Below, in pieces: positions 44,104-53,643 of a DNA stretch of 64,000 bases. The DNA is from Flavobacteriales bacterium (GTDB lineage: Bacteria > Bacteroidota > Bacteroidia > Flavobacteriales_F > PHOS-HE28). Under the pieces are notes generated by a model that made no database searches, was not told where the DNA came from, and was given only the letters and a program-made list of their open reading frames with translations. Position 1 is the first letter of the stretch. Each line of letters begins with the position of its first letter. The position numbers and the translations under genes were made by a program. The stretch lies in NCBI GenBank assembly GCA_016713875.1, contig JADJOI010000003.1:1-64000 (forward strand). Reading direction: 5' to 3'.

Positions 44104-44436
44104 TCAGCCCCGCATGGCGGCGGCGAGCCCGGGGTAGGTGATCGCCAGGTGCGAGGCGTGGAGGATGCACCGGCCGTGATGGATCACCAGGGCTTGCGGC
44201 GACTCGTGCCGCACCCCGTAGCGTTCGGCGATGGCGTCCGAGAGGTCGCGGTGCCGCAAAAGGTCGAGCAGGTGCACGGGACCATCGGCCACCTGCCAGG
44301 CGCGCTGCAGGCGGTGGAGCGCCGTGTCGCTGATGGAGCAGCGGGTGCTGTGCTTGAAGAGCAGCACGGGCCTGTGGGCGGATGCGGCATCGATGGCGTC
44401 CAGCTGGTCGAGGGCGGTGAGGGGGTGCCAGGGCAT
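44104..44436 (-). CDS. ytxJ: YtxJ-like thioredoxin-fold protein
   Basis: 110 residues. VLLFKHSTRCSISDTALHRL, then LLRHRDLSDAIAERYGVRHE and SPQALVIHHGRC with SHLAITYPGL at the end: the K-H-S-T-x-C-x-I-S and H-E-S-P-Q motifs of YtxJ/monothiol bacilliredoxin-like proteins. A single active-site Cys is present. Role in thiol redox repair is known for the family in bacillithiol users. Confidence 0.88.
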   Translation of the reverse strand: MPWHPLTALDQLDAIDAASAHRPVLLFKHSTRCSISDTALHRLQRAWQVADGPVHLLDLLRHRDLSDAIAERYGVRHESPQALVIHHGRCILHASHLAITYPGLAAAMRG

Positions 44437-44567
44437 GGCGGCGAAGATCGGGGCGAAGGTCGGAGAGCCGATGTAGGCAGCACGATCGTGGATCGCTATT
44501 TTGCCGGCGGCCGGGTGACGGTGTTCCCGTCAGTGACACCCGGAGCCGGACCGCACAGCCATGAAGA

Positions 44568-46949
44568 ATGTCCTTCGCCCCTGATGAACGCACTTCCGAC
44601 CTTCGCGAGGTGAACCTACAGACCGCCGTGCCCGGTGAAGCGCACGTGGAGACGGAGATGGCCGTGCTGGCCGCCCGCTTCGTCAACAGCACCAACCGCC
44701 ACGTCTTCCTCACCGGCAAGGCGGGCACCGGCAAGACCACCTTCCTGCACCGGCTGGCCACCAGCACCCACAAGCGTTATGTGATCCTGGCGCCCACGGG
44801 CATCGCGGCGCTCAACGCCAGGGGGGTCACCATCCACAGCCAGTTCCTGCTGCCCTTCGGCGCCTTCCTGCCCGAGAAGCAGCGGCCGGCGGACATCCCC
44901 GAGGGGGCCTTCCACGACCAGGACACGCTCACCCGTCGGCATCCGCTCAACGCCCTTCGGCGCAACGTGCTGCGCGAGGTGGACCTGCTGATCATCGACG
45001 AGGTGAGCATGCTGCGCGCCGATGTCCTGGACGCGATCGACTTCCGCATGCGCGCCGTGCGCCAGAACCGCCGCGAGAGCTTCGGCGGTGCGCAGGTGCT
45101 GCTGATCGGCGACCTGTACCAGCTGCCGCCCGTGGTGAAGGACGAGGAGTGGCGCGTGATGCAGCGGTACTACGCCAGCATGCACTTCTTCGAGAGCCTG
45201 GTGATGAAGCAGCACGGCTACGCGCACATCGAGCTGGACCTCATCTTCCGCCAGCAGGACGACCGCTTCATCCGCATCCTCAACAACCTGCGCGACAACA
45301 CGGTGCGGCCGGAGGATGTGGACGAGCTGAACGCGCACTACCGCTCCACCATCCCCGCCGCGGAGAGCGAGGGCGTCATCACCCTCACCACGCACAACCA
45401 CAAGGCCGACGAGATCAACCAGCAGGCGCTCACCAGGCTGCCTGGCAAGGCGCACGCCTTCGAGGCCCACATCGACGGCGACTTCCCGCAGAGCATGTAC
45501 CCCGTGCTGGAGCGCATCGGGCTCAAGGTGGGCGCGCAGGTGATGTTCGTGAAGAACGATCCGGAGAAGATGTACTTCAACGGCAAGCTGGCACGGGTGG
45601 AGGCGCTGAGCGACGAGGGCATCACGGTGCGCATGTACGACGGGGTGGGGGATGCGCCTTCCGCCGCCACCTACAAGCTGAAACGCGAGACCTGGGAGAA
45701 CAAGCGCTACGTGGTGAACGCGGCCACCAAGGAGCAGGAGGAGGAGGTGCTGGGCACCTTCGAGCAGTATCCCGTCAAGCTGGCGTGGGCCATCACGGTG
45801 CACAAGAGCCAGGGCCTCACCTTCGGCAGGGCCATCATCGATGTGGGACAGGCCTTCGCCCCGGGGCAGGTGTACGTGGCGCTCTCGCGCCTGCGCTCGC
45901 TGGACGGGTTGATCCTGCGCACGCGCATCGATCCGGCGGTGGTGAGCACGGACCGGGAGGTGGTGGCCTTCACCCAGCGCGGCGGGCAGCAGGAACCGCT
46001 TCCGCAGCAGCTGCACGCCCAGCAGCGCGCCTACCTGCAGCAGCTGCTCACGGGCACCTTCGACCTCGGGGACCTGCTGCGGAAGGTGGAGTGGACGCAG
46101 AAGGACCATCCGGAGACCGCGCAGTTCGACAGCGAGGACATGAAGACCGCCCTGCAGGTGCTGCGCGATACGCTGCGGACCGAGGAGGCGAACACCCGCA
46201 CGTTCCAGGGTCAGCTGATGCGCCTGCTGTTCGAGGACAGGCGGGAGGAGCTGCTGGTGCGCATCGACAAGGGCGGCGCCTACTACGGCGACCTGCTGCA
46301 GGAGCGGATGAAGGCCCTGGTCCGCCACATGGCCCAGGCCGAGCTGCTGAGCCGGACGAAGGAGTACACCAACGCGCTGAAGGAGATCGACGGCATGCTG
46401 ATGAAGCGCATCGCCACCATCGCCAAGGTGGGCTACCTCACGCGCTGCATCCTCAACGGCGAGGAGATCCAGCGGCAGAAGGACATCGAGCAGGGGATGG
46501 CCGCCAAGCGCGCTGCCCTGGTGGGCGATGCGCGCGCCTGGGCCGAAGAGAACCGCCCGAAGGGCAAGACCGGCAAACGGCGCAAACGTGGTTCATCGGA
46601 TCCGGAGAGCGCCGATGGCACCCGTAGTGGCGACCCTCCGGCACGCCCAGCGAAGGGTTCCACCTACGCCAGCACCTATGCCCTGGTGAAGGAGGGCCTG
46701 TCGGTGGAGGAGATCGCCAGCAAGCGCCAGATGGCGCGGAGCACGATCGAGGGGCACTTGGCGCGGGGCATCGGGGAGGGCTTGGTGGAGCTGGACGGCC
46801 TGATGCCCGACGCGGAGCGCGACCTCATCGCCGACTGGATGCGCGAGAACCCGGCCAAGGGGCTGAACGAGGCGGCGGGCCACTTCGACGGCCGCTTCGG
46901 CTACGGCCAGCTGCGGATGGTGCAGGCCTGGGTGAAGCGGGAGGCGTGA
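44568..46949 (+). CDS. Pif1-like SF1B DNA helicase with C-terminal HTH
   Basis: 793 residues. Walker A FLTGKAGTGKTTFLHRL, motif Ia LAPTGIAALNARGVTIHSQF, Walker B LLIIDEVSMLRAD, motif III LIGDLYQLPPVV, LIFRQQDDRFI, and C-terminal motifs WAITVHKSQGLTF and YVALSRLRSL identify a Pif1/RecD2-like 5'-3' helicase. A basic linker (KGKTGKRRKRGSS) leads to a HTH_40-type domain (KEGLSVEEIASKRQMARSTI, EGHLARGIGEGLVEL), a Bacteroidota-typical fusion. Probably acts in replication or recombination. Confidence 0.92.
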   Translation: MSFAPDERTSDLREVNLQTAVPGEAHVETEMAVLAARFVNSTNRHVFLTGKAGTGKTTFLHRLATSTHKRYVILAPTGIAALNARGVTIHSQFLLPFGAFLPEKQRPADIPEGAFHDQDTLTRRHPLNALRRNVLREVDLLIIDEVSMLRADVLDAIDFRMRAVRQNRRESFGGAQVLLIGDLYQLPPVVKDEEWRVMQRYYASMHFFESLVMKQHGYAHIELDLIFRQQDDRFIRILNNLRDNTVRPEDVDELNAHYRSTIPAAESEGVITLTTHNHKADEINQQALTRLPGKAHAFEAHIDGDFPQSMYPVLERIGLKVGAQVMFVKNDPEKMYFNGKLARVEALSDEGITVRMYDGVGDAPSAATYKLKRETWENKRYVVNAATKEQEEEVLGTFEQYPVKLAWAITVHKSQGLTFGRAIIDVGQAFAPGQVYVALSRLRSLDGLILRTRIDPAVVSTDREVVAFTQRGGQQEPLPQQLHAQQRAYLQQLLTGTFDLGDLLRKVEWTQKDHPETAQFDSEDMKTALQVLRDTLRTEEANTRTFQGQLMRLLFEDRREELLVRIDKGGAYYGDLLQERMKALVRHMAQAELLSRTKEYTNALKEIDGMLMKRIATIAKVGYLTRCILNGEEIQRQKDIEQGMAAKRAALVGDARAWAEENRPKGKTGKRRKRGSSDPESADGTRSGDPPARPAKGSTYASTYALVKEGLSVEEIASKRQMARSTIEGHLARGIGEGLVELDGLMPDAERDLIADWMRENPAKGLNEAAGHFDGRFGYGQLRMVQAWVKREA

Positions 46950-47002
46950 CCGGCCGACGGTCATCACGCACCCGCATCAATGGAGCTCCGTATTTTCACC
47001 TC

Positions 47003-47827
47003 ATGTCCCGCTCCATGCACACCCCCGACGCGCAGGGCTACATCCCCTTCATCCACAACTACTGCGACCGGCGCTGCGAGCGCTGCCGCTTCGTGCGGCA
47101 GTGCCGCGTGGGCGCGCTGGACGTGGATGATGTGGGCGAGGCCGAGGACGCCGTGGCCGATGAGAGCCCCGAGGACCTGCGCAAGCGGCTCATGAAGCTC
47201 ATGGGCCTCAGCGAGGAGGACATGGCCGCCCTGGACGCCGCGAAGGAAGAGCGGGAGAACGAGCCGGCGGATCCGGTGGAGGACGCGTGCGAGCAGGCCG
47301 AGATGGCCGAATGGCGCCGCGAGCAGGAGGCCCTGGACCGCAAGGTGGACGCGCACCCGCTGAGCGGCATGGGATCCACCTACCTCGATCTCGTGCATGC
47401 GTGGAGCGAAGCGCGCGAGGAGGCGCTCAAGGCCCGCGGCGTACAGCTGCATCACCGCATGGGCGTGGACATCCCCGCGGAGCTGCGCACCCCGGAAGTG
47501 CTGGTGCTGAGCGAGGCCGTACAAGAGGTGCTGTGGTTCCACACCATGATCCATGTGAAGCTGCAGCGCGCCCTGTACGGCAAGTTGGACGACGACGACG
47601 ATGATCCGGTGCAGAGCGACTGGAACGGCACGGCCAAGGTGTGCGCGGACGCGGTGGACCGGTCGATCGCCGCGTGGGACACCATCGTGGAGCTGCTCCC
47701 CGAAGAGGCCGATGATGCGCTGCCGATGCAGGAGCTGCTGCGCCGCATCCGCAAGGGACTGGACGCGGAGTTCCCGGACGCGATGAAGTTCATCCGCCCC
47801 GGCTTCGATGCGGCCATGGGCGGGTGA
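47003..47827 (+). CDS. Conserved hypothetical protein with Cys motif; its 3' end is duplicated downstream
   Basis: About 274 residues. HNYCDRRCERCRFVRQCRVG near residue 20 has four cysteines in C-x3-C-x2-C-x5-C spacing, a likely metal or Fe-S site. The rest is acidic and helical (EDLRKRLMKLMGLSEEDMAA). The last residues MKFIRPGFDAAMGG are repeated at 50199-50246. Start ATG at 47003 chosen; an ATG at 46946 overlapping the helicase gene is also open. Confidence 0.72.
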   Translation: MSRSMHTPDAQGYIPFIHNYCDRRCERCRFVRQCRVGALDVDDVGEAEDAVADESPEDLRKRLMKLMGLSEEDMAALDAAKEERENEPADPVEDACEQAEMAEWRREQEALDRKVDAHPLSGMGSTYLDLVHAWSEAREEALKARGVQLHHRMGVDIPAELRTPEVLVLSEAVQEVLWFHTMIHVKLQRALYGKLDDDDDDPVQSDWNGTAKVCADAVDRSIAAWDTIVELLPEEADDALPMQELLRRIRKGLDAEFPDAMKFIRPGFDAAMGG

Positions 47828-47885
47828 GGGCGCATGCGGAGGTGTGGCGCGGATCCGCTAGATTCAAGGCCTGATCCCTCCGCAC

Positions 47886-50180
47886 ATGCCCCGTACCCTT
47901 CCCCTGATCACCATCGCGTTGCTGTGCACCGGATCCACCTCAGCCCAGTTCGGACCCCGGATCGATCTGCATACGGGCATCACTTATATGGACCCCCTTG
48001 TCGCCGATCTGGATAATGACGGCGACCAGGACATTGTGCTCAAGGACTCTGACACGGGTATCCAGATGTTGGAGAACGTGGACGGCTTGGGGTCCTTTGG
48101 CCCGTTGCAGACCGTGGTCGCGCTCGACCAGATCGGCCACGTGGAGGTCTGTGATCTGGACGGGGACCAGGACGTGGACCTGCTTGCGCACAGGAGCTAT
48201 GCCGATGAGCTTCTCTGGTTCGAGAACGATGGAACGGGTTCATTCACGCCAGGTACGCTGCTGACGACCGTCCCTGGCCAAATGATCATCTGCGCGGATA
48301 TTGTCGGAAGCCCGCTTCCGGAGGTGGTGTTCCGCAAAGACTCTTCAGTATACTGGCTCGAGAACAGTGGAGGCACGTTCCTCGACATGGATTCCCTGTG
48401 GTTCGGTGCTCCGGTGTCGCTTTTTGATGCAGGCGACGTGGACATGGACGGGGATGTGGATCTCGTGGGTGTTCATCAGGAACAGATCATGTTCGGGCTG
48501 AACCCTGGCAATGGATCATCCTGGTCCACTGCGGTCATGCCGGGTTATTCATCGACCTGGTACACGCGTAGCAAGCGCCTCATTGATTGCGACGGGGACG
48601 GTGATCTGGACCTCGTGGATGCAGGGTTCAATGTCCGGTGGGTGGAGAACCTGGTCGCCGATAGCGGGGTATGGGGAGGGAACATCGTTCATGTGGTCGA
48701 TCCCAACGCACCGAACGAGGGAGCCGGCTGGGCTGCACCCATGGGTTGTGGTCCCGGCGCCGGTTTCTTATGGTGCCACTGGGTATATGCGGGGCCGGTC
48801 TATTGGTCGCACTATGATCATGCGTTGGGCGGTTTTTCCGCCCCGGCGGTCAGCGGGCTGCGCGGAGCTGGTGATGGGCGGTTGGTGATCGGAGACCTGA
48901 ATGGCGACGCGCGCCAGGACGTGATCATCGCGCACAACGACACGGTCTCCTGGTACGCCAATGACCTGCCGGGCGCCGGTGGTTCGGTCGCGACGGTTCC
49001 CCCGCTGGACACGCTCTGTGCATGGGGCCTGAATGCCTATCACCTGCCGGAAGGCCTCCCTGCCGATGGCCGCTGGACCGGGACCTGTGTCGATTGGGGG
49101 CATCTGTTCCATCCCACGGGTTGTGGCCTGGGTGCCGGAACGTATCCGATGACCTACGGGGCCATCGACGCACAAGGCTGCATCGCCAGCGCGTTCGCCA
49201 CCGTGGAGGTGATCAACGAACCCACCGTGGAGGTCACGGCCTCGGATCCCCAGTGTCCCGACGCGGTGCTCCAGCTCATCGGCGCACCGACAGGTGGACT
49301 GTGGAGCGCACCGGCGGATGCCCAAGGCCGGGTGTACACGGATTGTGCGTCGCGACCGATCAACACCGATGTGGTGTACACATTCACGGATGTCACCGGT
49401 CATCCATGCCCGTCGGACGCCACCACGGCGGTGAACGTGCTGCCCTGTACCCCGGTGTTCTTCGGGGAGGTCGACCCGCTGTGCGAGGATACCGCACCAC
49501 TGTCCGTTCCGCTCGCCGTGCCCGCTGGCGGGGTGTCCTACTTCCTCGAAGGCGTTGACTCCAGCACGTACGACGGAGGGATCTTCGTCACGGGCTGGTT
49601 CTCCCCGGATCAAGGTCCGGGCCTCTGGCCGGTGGTGGCCGCCGCCGTCGCTCCGGGCGAGTGCCCCTTCCCCGATACCCTGCTGGTCGAGGTGCTGTCC
49701 GCTCCGCTCGTGAGCTTCGCTCTCGGGCTGGACACATTGACCGACTGCACCGCGGTGTTGCCGCTAACGGAAGGTCTGCCCTCCGGAGGGCAGTACACGA
49801 TCGACGGCTCGGCAACATCCTACACGGCGTTCGAGGCGGCGGTCTGGGGCATCGGTACACATACGGTGACCTACACGGTCGTTGATCCGAACGGATGTCC
49901 CGGCGCGGTCACCGACACGCTGGTCGTGGATTGCAGTACCTGGGTCGGGGGCCTCATGGATCCGGCATCGAGGCTCTGGCCGAATCCGGCGGACGATCGG
50001 TTGTTCATCGCCTACACCGGAACTCCTGCATCGCTGGAGCTCTTCGACATGATGGGAAGATCCGTTGCACGTTGGTCCGCAACGAGCTCTCCGATGACGG
50101 TGGACGTGTCGCACCTGCCCTCAGGGAGCTATACGCTGCGCATGGGAAGTGCGGCCATCCATCCGGTCATGATCCGGTGA
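47886..50180 (+). CDS. FG-GAP/VCBS-repeat secreted protein with T9SS domain
   Basis: 764 residues. Signal MPRTLPLITIALLCTGSTSA; VCBS/FG-GAP repeats with Ca-binding D-x-D-x-D-G (VADLDNDGDQDIVLKDSDTG, CDLDGDQDVDLLAH, DVDMDGDVDLVG, DCDGDGDLDLVDAG, DLNGDARQDVII). Then Ig-like Cys-containing domains and a sorting domain (LWPNPADDRLFIAY, LELFDMMGRSVARW, LPSGSYTLRMG). It lies exactly between the host gene's end and the copy of that gene's 3' end, so it may be tail-linked cargo. Confidence 0.85.
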   Translation: MPRTLPLITIALLCTGSTSAQFGPRIDLHTGITYMDPLVADLDNDGDQDIVLKDSDTGIQMLENVDGLGSFGPLQTVVALDQIGHVEVCDLDGDQDVDLLAHRSYADELLWFENDGTGSFTPGTLLTTVPGQMIICADIVGSPLPEVVFRKDSSVYWLENSGGTFLDMDSLWFGAPVSLFDAGDVDMDGDVDLVGVHQEQIMFGLNPGNGSSWSTAVMPGYSSTWYTRSKRLIDCDGDGDLDLVDAGFNVRWVENLVADSGVWGGNIVHVVDPNAPNEGAGWAAPMGCGPGAGFLWCHWVYAGPVYWSHYDHALGGFSAPAVSGLRGAGDGRLVIGDLNGDARQDVIIAHNDTVSWYANDLPGAGGSVATVPPLDTLCAWGLNAYHLPEGLPADGRWTGTCVDWGHLFHPTGCGLGAGTYPMTYGAIDAQGCIASAFATVEVINEPTVEVTASDPQCPDAVLQLIGAPTGGLWSAPADAQGRVYTDCASRPINTDVVYTFTDVTGHPCPSDATTAVNVLPCTPVFFGEVDPLCEDTAPLSVPLAVPAGGVSYFLEGVDSSTYDGGIFVTGWFSPDQGPGLWPVVAAAVAPGECPFPDTLLVEVLSAPLVSFALGLDTLTDCTAVLPLTEGLPSGGQYTIDGSATSYTAFEAAVWGIGTHTVTYTVVDPNGCPGAVTDTLVVDCSTWVGGLMDPASRLWPNPADDRLFIAYTGTPASLELFDMMGRSVARWSATSSPMTVDVSHLPSGSYTLRMGSAAIHPVMIR

Positions 50181-50198
50181 ACGACCCGGCAACGCAGC

Positions 50199-50246
50199 CG
50201 ATGAGGTTCATCCGCCCCGGCTTCGACGCGGCCATGGGCGGGTGAG
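50199..50246 (+). repeat. Copy of the 3' end of the 47003-47827 gene
   Basis: 48 bp matching 47781-47828 with two differences (AAG/AGG and GAT/GAC), including the stop and following GAGG. It encodes MRFIRPGFDAAMGG and a stop. It follows the VCBS gene by 19 bp and precedes a convergent gene by 5 bp. Confidence 0.85.
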
Positions 50247-50250
50247 GATG

Positions 50251-51648
50251 CTATCGCACCACTGTCACATGGCCGTGTGCGATACGCACCGCCGGAGATC
50301 CTGCTTCGGCCGCCTCCACGCGGTAGGCGTAGCAGCCCACCGCCACGTCCGTCGGGTCCCAGGCCTCGGCGGGGTCGGTGCTGGTGAAGAGGGTGCGGCC
50401 CCATCGGTCCACGACGATCACCTGCCATCGCGTGATGCGCTCGGCCTGCCACACGGGCCGCCAGGTGTCGTTGAGGCCATCGCCGTTCGGGGTCACGGCA
50501 TTCGGCACATGCAGGGGCCACTCGCACGCGTCCACCAGCTGCACGGCGGCCATGGACGGACAGATCCCGGGGCCTTCCACCACCACGCTCAAGGGGCCCG
50601 AGGTGGACGCGATGCACTGCGGGCCGGCGGTGCCGTCGCTCCAGTGCGCCGTGGCGCCGGGCGGTAGCGGGCCGATGTCGAACAGCACCGTCGGATCGGC
50701 GCAGAGGTCCACCACGGTGTCGCGGGGCAGCGTGATCGGGAGGTGATCACCGATGGTGACCATGATGCTGTCCGACAGGGAGCAATCGGGATGGGCGAGC
50801 GTCACCACGTAGGTGCCGGAGCTGTCCACGAGCAGCGCAGGACCGCTGTGGCCGGTGTTCCATGAGTAGCTGGCGCCGGGGTCCGGATCGACCACCTCCA
50901 CCAGCACGGGTCCGCAGGCCGAGGTGTCAGGCCCGAGGTGTGGCGCTTCCACGGCCCGCACGCTTACGTCCTCCACGAAGTAGTAGCTCCAGTCGGTGAG
51001 GGGGAAGTTGGTGGGCACCTGCAGAAAGGCTGTGCCCGCACCGTGGAAGTGGCCGATGGTGATCGTGGTGTAGGCGCTGTCCGCGGTGAGGCAGCCGGCG
51101 ATGCGGGTCCATCCGCTCTTGTCGTCGAGCCAGCCCGCAGCACCCCAGGCCACCTGTGGGCTGCGGTCGATGGCGTGGTAGTCCGTGCGGGTGGGCGGCG
51201 CCATGCTGAAGAGCGCACCGAGGTCGTTCACGGCGTACTTCGACACGTCGGCGAGGCTGACATGGAACGACACGTTGTAAGTGGTGCCCGGCGTGAGCGG
51301 AGGAGAGAGCGCGTGCGTGATGTACTCCCTGTAATCGTTCGGTTGCGGTGGGTTCGCGTCCATGCCACCGAACGCATAGAGCCCGGTGTAGCCATTTCCG
51401 GAGCGTGCGGGTTCATCGCCCATCTGGTTGTCGGGCACGCTCATGCTGAAGGGCACGCCCAGGCACGCGTTGAAGTAGTCGCTCGTGCCATCGGTGGGGC
51501 GGCTCCAGCCCACGCAGCGGTCGATCTGGCTCACATAGTCCGGGCACAGGGTGTACTGCTCCATGTCGCCGTTGGCCACGTGGTCCTGCGCGCACAGGGG
51601 CGCGGTGGAGATGAGGTGAAGGGCGACGAGGGCCTGGCGCGGCATCAC
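50251..51648 (-). CDS. Secreted protein with T9SS type B (gliding-associated) C-terminal domain
   Basis: 465 residues. Signal LVALHLISTAPLCA; an N-terminal adhesin-like domain (VANGDMEQYTLCPDYVSQID, YTGLYAFGGMDANPP), an Ig-like part (YSWNTGHSGPALLVDSSGTY), and the CHU_C domain LHVPNAVTPNGDGLNDTWRP ... VIVVDRWGRTLFTS ... AWDPTDVAVGCYAYRVEA. The type B signal is normally kept on the surface. Reads minus, converging with the tail copy. Confidence 0.88.
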   Translation of the reverse strand: MMPRQALVALHLISTAPLCAQDHVANGDMEQYTLCPDYVSQIDRCVGWSRPTDGTSDYFNACLGVPFSMSVPDNQMGDEPARSGNGYTGLYAFGGMDANPPQPNDYREYITHALSPPLTPGTTYNVSFHVSLADVSKYAVNDLGALFSMAPPTRTDYHAIDRSPQVAWGAAGWLDDKSGWTRIAGCLTADSAYTTITIGHFHGAGTAFLQVPTNFPLTDWSYYFVEDVSVRAVEAPHLGPDTSACGPVLVEVVDPDPGASYSWNTGHSGPALLVDSSGTYVVTLAHPDCSLSDSIMVTIGDHLPITLPRDTVVDLCADPTVLFDIGPLPPGATAHWSDGTAGPQCIASTSGPLSVVVEGPGICPSMAAVQLVDACEWPLHVPNAVTPNGDGLNDTWRPVWQAERITRWQVIVVDRWGRTLFTSTDPAEAWDPTDVAVGCYAYRVEAAEAGSPAVRIAHGHVTVVR

Positions 51649-51771
51649 CTGTGGGACGCGGCGCGAGGATGGGACGCTGCGCGGCGAACGACCGGCGGTT
51701 GGGCAGGGGATGATCGGTGTGACCGTCCGTTGCGCGAGGCCGTGGACCGTTCATCACACCGAGTATGGTAG

Positions 51772-53463
51772 CTATGCTGCGGACCGTTTCCGTTCCGCCG
51801 GGGTGGGGCTGCGCTCCCAGGTGGGGGCGTAGAGCTTGAACCGCCCGGAGGCTTCCGCGTCGGCCGGGCTGAGGTGGCCGTCCATGTAAGCGGCCAGCGT
51901 GGGCGCGGCGGGATGGCGGCGGTCCTTCAGGATGAGCATGGCGGCATTGGCACCGGCGCGCACGGCGATGGGCACGCCGCCCCCGAGCTCGGCCCAATGG
52001 CCGCCCAGGTACAACCCCTTCACCGGAGTGCGGTAGTGCGTGATGCCCGCTTGGAAGTTGGCCTTGCCGGGCCGAGCGCCCATCATGCTGCCGTTGCGGT
52101 TGCCGGTGTACCGCCAATGGGTGATGGGCGTGGCCACGTCGCAGTACACGATGTGCTCGGAAAGGTCGGGTGCCAGCCGCTCCTCCACGCGGCGGATCAG
52201 GGTCGCGGCATACTCCTGCTTCAACCGTTCGTACTCCTCGCCCCGTTCGGCGCCATCGGCCCCGGTGCGCCAGCGCTCGTGATCCGCGAACTCCGCCGGG
52301 ATGTAGATGGTGAGGGTGCCCATGCCGTGCGGCGCCAGGCTCGGGTCGCGCAGGGAAGGGGCCAGCAGGCTGATGCCGACCTCGTCCGGTCCGCCGGCGC
52401 ACTGTCGTTCACGCGGCACGTCGTCCTTGCTGAGGTAGATCATCTCCTCGCCGAAGCCGAAGCTCTCGGTGGGCCGGTCGAGGGCGAGCGCCACCGTGAC
52501 CGAGCTGGGGTAGAGCTCCGCCTCGCGCAGCTTGCGTTTGAGCTTTTCCGGTACGGCGCCCGGTGGGAGCATGCGTTCATACAAGGCTTCCACATCGCAG
52601 GCGCCCACCACCTGGTCCGCCCCGACCTCGTGCGTGATGCCCCGCTCGGTGAACCGCACCCCGCAGGCGCGACCATTCTCCAGCAGGACCTGGTCCACCC
52701 GGCATTTGTAGTGGACCTCGTTGCCGAGGCTGGTGATCACGTGCACCAGCCATTCAGGCAGGACCTGGCTGCCGCCCACCGGAGGCAGTTGATAGTCGCC
52801 GACATAGGCCCAGCCGATGGGCACCAGACAGCTCAGCAGGTCCATCTCCGAGGCGAAGACGCGTTGCAGACGTTCGTCCTTGAAGTACTTCGACAAGCCG
52901 CGGCGCACGCCCTCCTTGCCGGTATGGCGGAGGTGGGGCAGGAAGGGGCGGGCGAACTTCAGTTTGGTCAGGAGGTGGAGCACCCTGCCCACAGGTCCCT
53001 TGGACTCCTCCGTGCGGATGAAGGTGCCCAGGCCGTCGAAGGCCCGACCGATGCGCAGGGCATCGCGGAAGAAGCGCTCGATGCCGGCCCTTTCGTGTGG
53101 GAAGTCGCGGATCCACTGCTCCTTGAGGTCATCGGGCCGGTCGGTGAGCAGGTAGTCGAAGCTGTCGCCCATGTACCGCTTGATGCGCTTCTGCGGGGCC
53201 GCCGTGGGGTGGTCGGCACCGATCAGGTCGAACACGCGCGTCACCAGGCCGTTCGGGCCGAGCTGGTTGAGCCAGTGGATGGCGCTGTCGAAGCGGTGGT
53301 CCTTGCGGCGGAAGCCCGCGAGGTAGCCGCCGGGGCGTGCATCCATCTCCAGCACACACACGCTGAGCCCGGCGCGCGAGAGCAATGCGGCGCTCGTGAG
53401 CCCGCCGAGGCCGGCACCGATCACCACGACATCATACCGGGAACGAAAGGAGGAGGCGCGCAT
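51772..53463 (-). CDS. FAD-dependent phytoene desaturase/carotenoid isomerase-like oxidoreductase
   Basis: 563 residues from MRASSFRSRYDVVVIGAGLG. The Rossmann FAD motif VVIGAGLGGLTSAALLSRAG is at the N-terminus, followed by EMDARPGGYLAGFRRKDHRF. The C-terminal substrate/FAD closing part is GLYLGGHWAELGGGVPIAVR with AGANAAMLIL. Similar to CrtI/CrtISO and RetSat-type enzymes. Substrate (carotenoid, retinoid or other polyene) is not determinable. The longer upstream frame to 54102 is on the shadow of the next gene. Confidence 0.85.
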   Translation of the reverse strand: MRASSFRSRYDVVVIGAGLGGLTSAALLSRAGLSVCVLEMDARPGGYLAGFRRKDHRFDSAIHWLNQLGPNGLVTRVFDLIGADHPTAAPQKRIKRYMGDSFDYLLTDRPDDLKEQWIRDFPHERAGIERFFRDALRIGRAFDGLGTFIRTEESKGPVGRVLHLLTKLKFARPFLPHLRHTGKEGVRRGLSKYFKDERLQRVFASEMDLLSCLVPIGWAYVGDYQLPPVGGSQVLPEWLVHVITSLGNEVHYKCRVDQVLLENGRACGVRFTERGITHEVGADQVVGACDVEALYERMLPPGAVPEKLKRKLREAELYPSSVTVALALDRPTESFGFGEEMIYLSKDDVPRERQCAGGPDEVGISLLAPSLRDPSLAPHGMGTLTIYIPAEFADHERWRTGADGAERGEEYERLKQEYAATLIRRVEERLAPDLSEHIVYCDVATPITHWRYTGNRNGSMMGARPGKANFQAGITHYRTPVKGLYLGGHWAELGGGVPIAVRAGANAAMLILKDRRHPAAPTLAAYMDGHLSPADAEASGRFKLYAPTWERSPTPAERKRSAA

Positions 53464-53643
53464 CACAAGGTCCACCGCACGGGTCGGGGTGGTGAAGCAC
53501 CACGCCCTCTCACCCCGCGAAGTAAGGCACAGAACAAGGTTCCCCGTGGTTCTGTTCGACCGGGGGCACCGGATCGCATCGCTCGTCGGGCCGCATTCAC
53601 CATCTGAGGCAGCGCAACACCGGGGATCGTCGTCCTTTGGGAC

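Noticed and set aside
44616..46328. Minus-strand 570-codon frame
   Set aside because: Shadow of the Pif1-like helicase gene.
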